Source: Porogramme epimiltina
Taxonomy: Eukaryota; Basidiomycota; Agaricomycetes; Polyporales; Polyporaceae
Length of the DNA stretch: 48,401 bases
NCBI GenBank assembly: GCA_900155495.1
Contig: FTLJ01000097.1
Location: forward strand, 1-48,401
Direction: 5' to 3'
Part shown: piece after piece, positions 10,117-20,956 of the stretch
How positions within the stretch are numbered: position 1 is the first letter of the stretch
Layout of the letters: the number at the start of each line of letters is the position of its first letter
Notes under the pieces: generated by a model
Databases searched by the model: none
Seen by the model: the letters and a program-made list of their open reading frames with translations, nothing else
Told to the model about the DNA's origin: nothing
Made by a program: the position numbers and the translations under genes

Positions 10117-13100
10117 TCACTCCTCGTCGTCGTCGAGTCCGTCCATCATCCCGAGGACATTCCCATCCGCCTGGACAGGCGCCTCGTACACAGCGAACGC
10201 AGTGCCCGCTTGAGCCCGTGCAGCCGCGCCCCGCCGAGAACTCGCTGCGCGGGGCGCATCAGCAACCCCGACGAGCTCCTCCACCTTCGCCTCATCATCA
10301 ACCTGGCCGGCGGATGTCCAGCCCTTTTGGCGATCAACGAACACCTCGGGGGAGCGGTCAAGGAGCGTGTCGAGGTCCTCGTCCGAGATGACGCTCGCCT
10401 TACCCGCCGCGGTGTTCGGCACGACCTGAATGCGCTCGCCCTCGAGCCGATGGAGCTCCGTGACGAGCTCCGCGAGCGCCTGCGCCTTGGAGCGCGCGGC
10501 GTTGCGCTTCGCCACGGTGGGGTTGACGAACTCGCCCTTGGCGATGACGACCGCCTCGAGCTTGCGCTTCTCCGTCGCGCGCTGCATGATCTTCGTCTCG
10601 ACCGTGTGCGCACAGAGCAGGCGGAAGATAAGCACGGGCCTGGTCTGCCCGATGCGGTGCGCGCGGTCTTGCGCTTGGAGGTCGGATTGCGGGTTCTGGG
10701 GGTCGGCACAACGTTAGGGCTGGGCGGAAACCTCAAACAACAGTAACGTACCCAATCCTGGTCGTAGAAGATGACCGTGTCAGCCTCGACGAGGTTCAGA
10801 CCCAATCCGCCGGCGCGGGTGCTCAGTAAGAAGAGCCGCGGAGCATCAGGGGCATCGCCGCCCTCCTGGAATCGTCTGATGTCCTCCTTGCGTGACTCCA
10901 TGTCCATAGAGCCGTCGATCCTACACACAGGCCACTTCTTAAATTCGATTGACCAGTCCTATACAATGCACTCTCAGTTAACACTGCTTGAGCAGGACGA
11001 AGCAGCGCAATCCGTACCTCAATGATGTCCAACATGGTCGTGAACTGGCTGAAGAGCAGCACCTTGTGCCCGCGCGCGAACAGCGCGTCAAGCAGGCGCT
11101 CGAGCACCATCATCTTCCCGCTCGCCGTCACGAGCTCCTCGTCGAGCTTCGCCTCGCGCGTGTGCGGGTCCTTGGGCCAGTGGAACAGGAACGGGTGCTG
11201 GCATACCTTGCGCAGCTGCATGATCACGTTCTTGAGGTTCTTATTGTTCACCTCGCGCACCGCCGCTCGCCGCTGCCACGCCAGACCGAGCGCGTCCGCC
11301 TGCTGCTCCTTCGCCTTGCGTGCCTGCGCTTGGCTCTCGCCGAGCCGCTTGAAGTACGCGTCGTCCGAGTCGTCCTCGGAGCCCGAGTTGTCGTTGTACG
11401 TCCGCCCGGTCTTCTCGCGCAGGCCGCGGCCCTTGCGCACCGTGTCGCGCGCAGTGGCCTTCAAGGGTTCCTCGTCGTCCGAGTCGCTGATCTCGATGAC
11501 CTCCTTGCCGCCGTCTAGACGCTCCCTTTCTTCCTCCAGCTGAGTGATGAGGTACTGTTGGAGGGCCCTGTCCCCCTTGACGGCGACGTCGTACAGTTCG
11601 CGCTGGCGCTCACTGAGCGGGGTATAAAGTACGTATTCCTTCTTCGGGGGGAGCTGCATCTCGACGTCGGCCTTCATGCGGCGCAGGAGGAATGGGCGGA
11701 GGATGTCGTGTAAGGAATGGATGAGCTTCGTCTCGCGCTCAGAGGACAGCCTATCCTTAAGACGACCCTCATCGAACCTGGAGTCAAGAGTCAGTATCCG
11801 GACGCAGACATACGCATACAACTCCACTCACCAAGACTGAAACGTCGACAGATCTCCAAACAGAGCCGGCAGCACAAAGTTGAGCAGCGACCACAGCTCC
11901 GACAAGTTGTTCTGCAGCGGCGTGCCCGTGAGGACCATGCGCGCGTCGCACGGGATGCGCTTGATCTCCCGGAGCAGCACACACTCAAAGTTCTTCAGCC
12001 GGTGACCCTCGTCCACGACGATGAACCCCCAGTGGTACTTGGCGAGCTCCGCGCGGTCGTTGATCACGACCTGGAACGTCGTAAGCACCACCGGGAAGTT
12101 CGTCTTCTGGTACGGCTTCAGAGGGACCTTGTTCCGCTCGGCCGCGGGCACCGGGAGGTCCTCGTCGACGGCCATCGAGTCCTCGAACTCGTCGGAGCCA
12201 GCTTCCTCCTCGTCGACCACCCGCCCCCGCTTCTTCGCCTGCACACGGGCGCCGCCCCGGCCCCGCGCGGTGGCCTTCCCACGAAACCGAGATGGAGGCG
12301 CGTCGTCCTCGGACTCGTCTTCCCGCTGGGCACGACCGCGGGCTCCACCCCTACCCCGGCCCCGTCCACGGCCTCGCGGTGTCGCCTTCCCCTTGCCCTT
12401 CGGTTTGCCCTTGCTCTTCCTTTGAGTGGTAGAAGTCGAAGCGGCCGTAGCAGCGGCCAGAGCAGCGGCCTCCGCCTCTGCCTTTTTAGCGTTCTCGTAG
12501 TACTCGATGTCCACCGCGTCCATGACCATCTCCGTCCGCCGGATCTCAGCCCGCCTCTCCTTCGTGCCGTAGTACGTGACGACGGGGATGTCTGGGGCGA
12601 AACGGGCGAACTCGCGCGCCCAGTTGTCCAGTACGGCGAGAGGACAGACGACCATGAACGGCGCCGCTGTGCGCTCGCGGAGGAATGCATGGAAAGAGAT
12701 TGTTTGGATGGTCTTTAAAAGCGGCGTAAATGAGGATAGGCTATACGGTGGTTCTGGAAATACTCACCTTACCAAGACCCATCTCGTCCGCTATGAATAG
12801 ATGAGAAGGAGCAGAGTCTCCAACAACGTGCGGTACTCACCAAGGATGCCCGAAATACCGTTGTGGTGAAGCCCTGCCATCCACGCAACTCCTTCCAACT
12901 GATAGTCCTTGAGCGTCGCTCCTGTCACCAGAATGGGCTGCTCGAAAGCAGGCTGAGAGGCCTTTTCCGCCGTCTCCTCCTCTCCCTCGACTGTTGTCTG
13001 TTCGGATCCCTTTGCTCGCTTCGTGTCACGCTCGTCCTCAGAGTCGGAAACCACGCGTGCGCGCTTCCGAGGTGGTTTTGCAGAGGATTTAGGCTTTGCG

Positions 13101-13768
13101 GAGGACTTGGGCTTTGCCCGGGGTCGCGCGTAGCGTACACGGACTTGGTCCATCTGTGCTTTGAGCAACGAGACATAGGTCGAGGACTTCTTGAGGAGCG
13201 AGTCGAGGGCGGCGAGACGCTTGGTCGAGTCCTAGTACATAAAACGTGTCAATGTGACTTCACCGACGAATTAGGGCGGGACGCTCACGTCTTCATCTTC
13301 CTCTGATTGACCTTCCTCCTCAACCTAAGTCACAAAAAGAAAAATGTGTCAGTAAGGAATCAAACGGACTAGGCGTACAGTCACATGAAGCTTTCAACCA
13401 TACTGATCCACATACGACAGACGTGACAGTCTTTAGTCCCATAACGTTCGCGAGGACTATTGGCATTAGAGATGCAAGGTATCCACCCACACCGCTACCA
13501 CTGCTCCCGACCGTTCACACAAAGAACCAACCGCCTGAGCAAGCGAGAAGACACTCACCCTTTCAAAGGATCCTCCTACAAACTCCACCTCATCATCCGA
13601 CTTGACCTTTTCACACCAAAATTCGTTATAGAAGCGTGCGTAAAAGTCATAAACGCTGCTCACCTCCTCAGGGGCTGCAGGGGGACTTGATGGCGGGGAC
13701 GTGGCTCGGGTGGACGGGAGTGCTTCAGGTGACGACGCGGTAGACCGCGAAGACGGCGTCGGGGACAT
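10117..13768 (-). CDS. IRC5: SNF2-family chromatin remodelling ATPase, LSH/HELLS/Irc5 subfamily
   Basis: Nine exons (13768-13664, 13606-13559, 13324-13289, 13231-12841, 12790-12768, 12712-11832, 11777-11018, 10958-10752, 10695-10117) join in phase to 1009 residues. Motifs in order: LKDYQLEGVAWM; the ATP loop ADEMGLGKT (about residue 194, split over two introns); PLAVLDNWAREF with YYGTKERRAEIR; the DEGH box (about 435); TGTPLQNNLSELWSLLNF; ILRPFLLRR; KVLLFSQFTTMLDIIE; RAGGLGLNL; and QAQDRAHRIGQ. The lobe-1 details match HELLS/DDM1/Irc5 better than ISWI or CHD. The family uses ATP to remodel nucleosomes in the nucleus and supports heterochromatin or DNA methylation and repair. Two features stand out. 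An insertion of about 115 residues (about 278-392), rich in K, RG repeats and acidic runs, sits between motif Ia and DEGH. A second acidic segment lies before the C-terminal lobe. One intron (13325-13558) is 234 nt, against about 56 nt for the others, and might hide a small exon. Confidence 0.93.
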
Positions 13769-14329
13769 ATTTTGTTGTCTTGTAAAACCTTGTAAAACTA
13801 GTATAGATGCGCGTAAGGACTAGAGTGGTGAATTGGCGCAGGAGAAAGCGGGCGAGACGAAGGCAGGGAGCAGGAGACGATGACAAGAACCAGTGTGGCT
13901 TCGCCGCCGGCGTCGGCGGATCACGAGTGACTGTGACGGACGCGTCATGAAACGCGTTATGTCACGCGTTTTTCGTCATGTATCGATCAGACGCGTCGGC
14001 CTGGCTGACCATCGCTCCGCGGGTGGCGAATGCGTCCACTCGATGAATCCGTTCGCAAACACTTTCAACGGATACTGCATGGCCCTACACGCCCCAAGAG
14101 GGCTGGTAATGAGTTTGTCCTCACCTGAACTGCACCGAACAGTCTGAACTACGCTACATCTTACCTTATAAGTTCCCCTTCAAATATTCATAGGGTCTTG
14201 CATTTATACTAACAAACCCTTCTATCGCTCAGGCTCACTACTTACATCCAAGCCGGTAAGTATTTGCTCCGTAGTGAACGTCGGAATTTTTTGGACTCGG
14301 TCTGGGCCTTGGACGGGCGCCTATGAATA
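13769..14329. other. Upstream region of the SNF2 gene
   Basis: 561 bases between divergent starts (the minus-strand SNF2 ATG at 13768 and a plus-strand ATG at 14330). Several near-palindromic ACGCGT words occur between about 13940 and 14000, resembling MluI cell-cycle boxes. Such boxes commonly drive S-phase genes, so SBF/MBF-type control of the remodeller is possible. This is inferred from the motif only. Confidence 0.35.
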
Positions 14330-14973
14330 ATGCCACGTGCGCAAGAGCTCATACGCACACTGCGCCGCCGCGCGACTCTGTTCAGCCCGGCCTATACCAT
14401 TCCACTACCATTCAACAAACGCATTTCCGTCGCACATATCACAAAGCGCGCTCCGAATATGACGGTGCATTCAAGTCGAGAAATACGCAGCTTTTGTCTC
14501 GATTGCCCTCAAACCCGGGTCTGACAGCAAATCGAGAAGTTTAACTTTGGATGCTCGCATTGCAACTTCATCACTGCACATGGGTTCACTCATGAGCCAA
14601 GATACACCGACTCGTCCGGATTTCAGCAGTTAACCCCTTTTTATAGACGAGCTCGAAAGACTGTGGCATGCATTATTGTGTGTGGAGTCTAGGCTCATTC
14701 CGACTCCTTGGTCCAAATACCACACCACTGAGAGGCTCTCGCAGCTGCGAGGCATGTCTAACAGTGAGTCATTCTCGATCCCTTCCGGCGTCATGCTCTA
14801 TGTAATGCATACCTCTTGAAACAGGTACAGATATCCTCTCCCACGCGTCCATACATGCGTCTGCGCCCGATAACGTTGAAGTTCGACGGCCACGGACGTT
14901 GACCGCCTTGCGGCATGAGGCATTAAGGTCAGCGGTCAACCCTCTAGGCCTCCGGGATATGGAGCTATACTAG
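14330..14973 (+). CDS. Small spliced gene, function not recognised
   Basis: The best evidence is the 3' half. An exon from about 14647 reads ELERLWHALLCVESRLIPTP and then TTERLSQLRGMSN. It is joined by a clean GTGAGT...ACAG intron (14764-14824) to an exon ending RHEALRSAVNPLGLRDMELY and TAG at 14971-14973. Upstream, an ATG at 14330 opens a basic, Arg-rich leader (AQELIRTLRRRATLF) that could be mitochondrial, followed by FCLDCPQTR and a TGA at 14522-14524. Beyond that stop, the same frame shows GCSHCNF, so a CxxC...CxxC pair spans a stop. A join using a weak GTCTCG donor near 14487 with the acceptor at 14646 keeps an open frame without the cysteines. The model of the 5' half is uncertain. No family was recognised. 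Confidence 0.4.
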
Positions 14974-16673
14974 TTTGACACTTCGGTCAGTCCTCCCCGC
15001 ACCCTCTCGGAGCGCGTACTGCGCAACCGCGCCCCCAGACACTTACGACATACTCAGGAGAATGGCCACGCCGGAGGCAGATAGGAGGGCGCGGGTGCTG
15101 AGTCGTGGCTACGAGAAGTGTATGCGAGACCACCCCGCTCACGAGCGGTAGATACGTATACAGTGCGTGCCCCTTATGGGTCCTTGTGTTGTCTTCTCGG
15201 CTAACAGTGTACCGTCAACAGATGGACTTCGAATCCCTTCACAGCGACCCGAGCAGAAACTTCCCGTGCCTAGAAGCAGTGACGTCGTTTACTGCGCCCA
15301 GGGAGTCACCCCTCCTCAAAGGGAGCACATAGGGCACGATCGATCGCCTCCGCACGACGTCTGACATCTGTCCTGAGCGTCGGCGTTGGGCTCGCCGCTT
15401 CCTTGGCGTCATTTCTGCCGGAGTATCCACCCCGCAGGCGAGCTTGACCATCGTCGTTTCAGCTACCCTCTGACCACGAAGCGTAGAATGCTGGATTTCA
15501 GGCGGCTCCGTCAACTTTACACACTCGCAGCGACGTACTAGTGCGATACGGCATGGCGCTACCCCACTTATCCGCCGCTGTTAGCACGGCGCGTCTACCT
15601 CGGTCCGTTACTCGCGGACGTGGCAGTCTATTTATGTGGTTATGCCGACTAGCGCAAGCATCGAAGACGCCTGTGATGTCGCAGTTCGGAGAAGGCGAGA
15701 CTTTCTTTGGTCCCATTACTTGATATATTCTGACGTCATTCGGCGTGCATTCCAGTCACGTGCCGGGAATAGCCTCCGATGGCCTGAGCAGTGCCGCAGC
15801 GCCGCCTCTCCTATGCCGCACCTTGTATTGCAGCCGATCTTCGTCCAAAAACATATATCTCTTCTCACAGCACTGGTAGGGCAAGGCCTTAGTTTTTTTC
15901 AAGATCCGCTTCTTCAGGGGGCTATTGGCCACACGAGGCATGCGGGCTGCCTCGTGCAAGCCTGTATTGGGTTCTGTTCGCGGGCGACCCCACGCCTTGA
16001 CCCGTAATGGAACCGACCTCCGGAGCGCGGGCTAAGCTCGGGCTGCTCTCGAACGTTCCCCCCGCGTTTCGCGTGCAGCGTCCGCCGGTGCGCCGACCCA
16101 GGAAAACGCTGGCCCAGGTTACACCGTCCACTGGCCCCCGCCCCGCTGTCTCACATCGGAAGCAAATAACTGACAGGCTCTTTCAGCCGCCCCGGGCCCG
16201 TGCGCGGACCGGGCGGACAGCGTGCTGCAGACGGGCGGGCGTGTGACCGGAGAATGCGGCGGAGGGGGCCCGGCCGCGACACGGCCAGGGCGAATGCGGT
16301 GCCGTAAAGTGGACGGAGCTGCAGCAGCCTTGGCCGCCCTCGGCGAGGCTTCTGCACGGGAGATCGGGGTCCGCGCGAGGCGGGGAGGGTGCGTGTGTCC
16401 GCGCCTCTGCCCCGCGCGACATTTGGGATCTAGATTGCCCAGCAGGACATAGTTTTGATTGTGCTGATGCCTTGATTACTGTCGAATTAACCCGAGAGAT
16501 GGCCAGCCCGTGCGCTCGGCAAGGCATCTTAAGTAGCAAGGTTTGTGCCCGGCCCATCTCTTCCTCCCGTCCATCTGTTGTTCATCTTCGACCTTTTTCT
16601 GCACGCACCCACCGCTCTCTACTTTTTCTCTCCCCCTCCCCCTTTTCCCTTTCTCCCCCGCGCATCCCCCGCG
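14974..16673. other. Gene-poor 1.7 kb, promoter of the secreted-protein gene
   Basis: No coding segment with splice support was found. From about 16560 the plus strand becomes strongly pyrimidine-rich (CT tracts up to 16670). Such CT-rich leaders are common just upstream of fungal start codons, and here they precede the ATG at 16674. I saw no TATA box. Confidence 0.4.
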
Positions 16674-18496
16674 ATGCTCTTCTCCAACCTCCCGCCTTTC
16701 TCCGTCCTCCTCCTTACCTTCACCGCGCTCTTCGCGCACTCAGCAGCTGGTCTCGCGCTTCATATCCCTCAAAGCCGAGACATCATCGAGCGCGCACCCG
16801 AGGCGATCCCCGACCAATGGACCAACGCACAACGCCTCTCTGCCGGCCTCCCTCCCCATGCCCCCCGTGTAGTCAAGCGCGCGACCCCCACTGAACCAGG
16901 ACTGGTGAAGCGAACACACCCGAGCGCGTCCCCTAGTCCGGCGGCTTACACGAACCGCGTGTACGTCCAATAGCCTTCCCTTCCCCGCATACGCGCGCGA
17001 GGCACGTGCACTGGTTGACTTTGCTCCCTTGCGCCTTTCCAGCACCCTCGAGCCCAAGTCCTACACCGGGCGCATCGAGGTGCGCACCGTCCCCGACGCC
17101 GTCTCCCTCGGTTTCGTGCGGCTTTCGACGTCCGGCGTGTGAGTCCCCCAGCCCTCCCCTCCGGTCGCGCCGGCCCTGTGCTGACGAGGCGCCCGTGCCT
17201 GATCTGCCCACGCTGTGCCCTCCCTCGCCCGCGCCAACCGTGCATATCTTGTCGTCATGCGCTGCACCCCCGACGCATTGCGATGTGTTGATGCGACCGC
17301 GTCGTGCGTGCGCGCGTCCATGACTTCAGAGCTCTTGGCAACGACGACGCGACAGATGTCGCGTTCACGGCGCCAGGCTCCAGGACGCCGTTCAACATCG
17401 CGACGGTGAGTGCCGCTGGGCCCGTGTTTTTTTGCGCGCGCGTAGCTGATTCTGTCCCTCCTGGTCTCGCGCGGCCTCGTCGCTCACTCCCACCACATCA
17501 CGGCCACACCGCATCGCCGGACACCCCACCACCGTGCGCCGCAAATCCCTCGCAACATTTACACCGCCCGTGCGCCAGATCGACACGGAGACCGCCTTGA
17601 ACTTTGGAGCGTTGGGCACGGCCAAGTTCGCGTCCGGATCGTCAAGGTGCGCACTCGCCCCGCATCACGCGATGCGGCTCCGACGTTCGCGAGTGTCCCG
17701 TTAGCTGACTTCTCCTGGTTCTGCGCGCATGTAGCGCGGCCGTCCTTAGTAGCGCCGAGCTCTGTGAGTTCTGTCCTTTGTGGTCCCCCGCACCCTTCTC
17801 TTCTCCCCCACCCCCTATCTCGAGCGTGACGCCAGTCGGCCTCATGTCGCCCGATAATGCGATCTGGGGGCGCGAGCGCGCGCTCTCAGGCGGCAAGGGG
17901 CCCAGATTCGTGCCCGGATGTGTTCTGCGCCCATCCCCGGCCATTTCCCGCCGCGCAGGCTCCGCGCGCGCCCCGATTCCGTTACCTTCCTTTGATCCAT
18001 ACCGTCGGGCCGCGCGCGCGCGTTTCGTCCTCCTCCGCGCCCTCTACTGCGCTGTATTCCATATGTGCTAACCACGTTTCGCCCTCTCCCTCCTCACTCA
18101 GCTTCCCCACACGCACGGCCATCCACGACCGGGGGCGAGTCAGCCATTTGGTCCATCAACGCTGCGACTCTCCAGCTGAAACGTGCGTTCGGCCCGTCTC
18201 GCTCTCGCGCGCAGCGCTAACTTCGACTTTCCGGGCTCGGCAGCGCGCTGGGTGAACCCGGACGGCTCGCACCCGCGCACGACCGCCGCGTACAGCTCTG
18301 CCGACAGCGCGCTCTTCCTCACCGGGGACCTGAGCGCGTACAACGCGGCGCACGCCGACGCGCCCGCGTACGAAGTGGTACGTCCCGCTTCCCCCGAAAC
18401 CACTTTCTGCACGGGCGGAGCGCTGACTGCGCCCTCCCGCGTGGCTGCTGTCCTTTCGGCGATGTCCTCTAGGCGTTCTTCCTCGTCAGCCAGTGA
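16674..18496 (+). CDS. Secreted protein with dibasic (Kex2-type) sites, function unknown
   Basis: Eight exons (16674-16960, 17043-17138, 17330-17405, 17579-17646, 17735-17763, 18102-18182, 18244-18377, 18473-18496) join in phase to 264 residues. Residues about 1-26 form a signal peptide (a hydrophobic run LLLTFTALFAHSAAG). KR pairs at about 68-69 and 79-80, in the contexts RVVKR and GLVKR, fit Kex2 processing and bound a short propeptide-like segment. The mature region begins near TLEPKSYTGRIEVR. It continues through LGFVRLSTSGVALGNDDATD, ESAIWSINAATLQL, WVNPDGS and YSSADSALFLTGDLSAY, and ends AFFLVSQ. This layout recalls widespread agaricomycete secreted proteins of unknown role. Introns here are long (up to 338 nt), unlike the about 55-nt introns of the neighbours, so an exon inside 17764-18101 could be missed. 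It is likely exported to the cell surface or medium. Confidence 0.7.
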
Positions 18497-19692
18497 GCAG
18501 CGCATCATCGCCGCCGCCGCCCGCAGATGGTCCCACACCGGGCGGCGGCACTGGCCGGGGCCGCAAAACCCACTAGAGGCTTCCGTGTACGAATACGACG
18601 ACGCCCGCACGAGCCCACACGAGTACGAGCCGACACGATGGATGATACGATGACGATAGGAACTATGAGTCCCCGCCGCCCGCCCGCCGACCCCCTGAAC
18701 CCGCCCCTTTTCGCTACCACCCACGTCCATCTTCGCAGAACCCAGCGTGATGAGATGCTTCCGAAGGCTTCTATCCGTTGTTGGTCAGGGAACGGGTGCG
18801 CTCCATTGGTTCCTATAACGGACTCAGATGGGCACCGTGGCAGACGAACACCGCACGCTGTCCACCTTGCCCTCCGATAGACCCGCCTCCCTCGGTACCT
18901 ATCTTTGACGAACTTTCCTATTTAAAACACTTTTAGTTCACGCTGTTCTCTCATCGCCTTCTTCTTTTGCCCTTCGCCCATCCATGTTCTCGGACGTTGC
19001 GGTTGGACACTTCATACGCTGACGTTTTAATACCCCCTTCGCATGTACATTCGCGCTTTTGGTCTCCTAGGTACTCTCTCGATCGTCGGTCCGGCACGCT
19101 AGCGTTCTCTTCTTGGCAGCACGAATACGGCCCGTAACCCGAGTTACCTTATACTTATCCTTAAACACCCCCTCTCCCCCACCCTTACATCACCTTACTA
19201 ACCGGTTACGCTTTCGTACTTCGTGCTCCCGGTGTTTACTCTAGGCCGCCGGACGACGGACCTTCCCCTTCTTCTGCTTTTGTTCCTTTTGTTCCCCCTT
19301 CCGGTTGTTCCGCTTCGGACAGGGAAGACGTATGCCTGCCTTTCCATTTTTGCGCTACCCACGCGCTACGGACTGTGTACTCTGTATGTACAAGTGAAGT
19401 GGTGCGGCGGAGGCGCCAACACTAACACAGACAATGTATCACCTCGGGGTGAGAGGAGGGTAGTCAACTAGCGCTGTCTGCTCAACGCCTGGGCAGCTTC
19501 TACACGCTGTTGGGGCACGACCCCAGTCGAAAACGCCCGAGAATCGAGAATTGGATGCGAATAGATGATCATGAAAGATGTATTCAATGCATAGCGTATA
19601 ACTTCTCAAACTTGATGGCAATAGGGTATCTACGCATTCGTCGAGAGTTCGTGTATGTCGTTATCGCCTCTGGTAGCACCTCAGACTGGTGC
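18497..19692. other. Intergenic between the secreted and the CC-rich small protein genes
   Basis: About 1.2 kb of convergent 3' flanks. CT-rich runs occur from 19150 to 19320, but I found no frame with splice or family support. Confidence 0.4.
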
Positions 19693-20073
19693 TTATGCTC
19701 CAGTGGGCGTCCAGTACGTCCCCGCCGCCCGCCGCCGGCCCCACCTCCGCCGGCCGCCTCCGCTGTACCCTCCGCTGCGTCCACGGCTGCGTCCGCGTCC
19801 GCAGCAGCGGCAGCAGAGGATGGCCATGATGAAGTCCCAGATCGCAACGAGGACCTGTGTTGGGGTGCACATTGTGGTTAGGAGGGGCAGGGCGCGCGAG
19901 GGGAGATGCGTTGTACGTACCCCTACAATGGCGGAAATGATAGTTTCGAGGACTCCCGCTATCGCGGAGATGACGGCGTTGATGCCGCCACCGATGGCTG
20001 ATACGATGGAGCCCTGGTGAACAGTAAGTCCAAGAGAACAGCTATGGCAGTGGGTGAAAAAAATGCGTACCAT
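19693..20073 (-). CDS. 85-residue hydrophobic, CC-rich small protein
   Basis: The model uses the ATG at 20073-20071 as a coding exon of exactly three bases. It is followed by a GTACGC...CAG intron (20070-20014), an exon 20013-19921, a 66-nt intron and a last exon 19854-19693. The product starts M-GSIVSAIGGGINAVISAI, continues AGVLETIISAIVG and VLVAIWDFIMAILCCRCC, and ends in an Arg/Gly-rich tail (RGRSRGRSGGYSGGG, RRRWGRRR). Small proteins of this build, with glycine at position 2, a repetitive I/A/V helix, a CCRCC cluster and a basic tail, recur in agaricomycete genomes without a known function. The Gly2 suggests N-myristoylation, and the cysteine cluster suggests palmitoylation; both are inferences. 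A TATA box and CRE-type sites lie upstream. An alternative start within the read-through frame is less likely, because it would lose Gly2. Confidence 0.68.
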   Translation of the reverse strand: MVRIFFTHCHSCSLGLTVHQGSIVSAIGGGINAVISAIAGVLETIISAIVGVRTTHLPSRALPLLTTMCTPTQVLVAIWDFIMAILCCRCCGRGRSRGRSGGYSGGGRRRWGRRRAAGTYWTPTGA

Positions 20074-20206
20074 AGTGATGGTGTTGGCTGATTCTTGAAA
20101 ATGAGGCTAACAGAAATGTGATGTGATGTTTAGAGCTGCGGTACGTAGTGTTGAATGTGACGGGGATGAGCGATTCGTGTTGAAATCCGGAGCTATGAAA
20201 GTGTTG

Positions 20207-20215
20207 ATATTTATA
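20207..20215 (-). promoter_or_regulatory. TATA box of the CC-rich small protein gene
   Basis: On the minus strand this reads TATAAATAT, 134 bases before the ATG at 20073. That fits a start site near 20178 and a leader of about 100 bases. Confidence 0.6.
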
Positions 20216-20321
20216 CGACCCCAATGGAGCGGGATGCTAGACGATGACGTCTATATCCACGGCAGAGCCCCTCCTTTCATCCCGTCCAGCACCAGTTGGA
20301 CAGGGGTCCACTGACGAGGTT

Positions 20322-20333
20322 GGTGACGTCACC
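20322..20333. promoter_or_regulatory. Perfect CRE/ATF-type palindrome
   Basis: GGTGACGTCACC, a 12-base palindrome around TGACGTCA, lies about 110 bases beyond the TATA box of the minus-strand small protein gene. bZIP factors of the ATF/CREB class bind this word in fungi and signal stress or cAMP status. The link to this gene is inferred from position. Confidence 0.45.
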
Positions 20334-20453
20334 ATGTAGTAGCCTCCGAGAACTAGCACCGGCAGTGCCAAAGTTGGCTCGAGCGAGCATACGCGAGGAG
20401 GATCAAGGAAATTCTGAGGTGGTAGCTTGAGTGACAGTCCTTCCGAGTCCTGC

Positions 20454-20461
20454 TGACGTCA
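20454..20461. promoter_or_regulatory. Second CRE site TGACGTCA
   Basis: A second exact TGACGTCA lies 132 bases beyond the first, and a near match (TGACGTCT) occurs near 20246. Three such words in about 220 bases are more than expected by chance. Confidence 0.45.
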
Positions 20462-20692
20462 CACTCGGCCGTGGCGTAGTGAGGGGTTCCAGAAGAATGA
20501 TTTAAATTCGCAGACAGAAACTTGAAAGGCAATGTAGACGTCTGAGCTGTCGCATTCGCGGGCGAAGCTTCTATGTTCTATGGAGAGGCACCGAGGAGAG
20601 GTTCATAATCTCAAGTAATGGGTCACAGATGTAGGGCGGTATAAGATGGAGTCGGAACGAAAGGGAAGAGTTTAATCGGGAGTGGAGGTGGA

Positions 20693-20703
20693 GATAAGAT
20701 AAG
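20693..20703. promoter_or_regulatory. Tandem GATAAG sites
   Basis: Two overlapping GATAAG words, the site of fungal GATA factors (nitrogen or light/iron regulators), lie about 620 bases upstream of the minus-strand ATG at 20073. A similar cluster sits at 22492-22506. Confidence 0.3.
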
Positions 20704-20956
20704 ACGTGATGATGTAATGAAGGGGGGACGGAAAAGGTAAGGGAAGCGCGCATGCCGTTACGTGTATCCTCGGCCGTGGGCACTGCTCGTACCACGACCG
20801 CCACAACTCAAGAAAACAACACCAGCAGCGAGGTAAGTAACATAGTTCAAGTGTATGGTTGTTAACGAACTCTAGGACAGGGCATGATGCTCTCTGTCGA
20901 AATCGATGAGGTCGTCCTCAGGCATCGCTGGGACGATCATGGCGACGCTCGCCGCC

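Noticed and set aside
14522..14524. The TGA between two CxxC motifs as a selenocysteine codon
   Set aside because: Higher fungi generally lack the selenoprotein machinery and no stem-loop was evident. A mutation or a missed intron is simpler.
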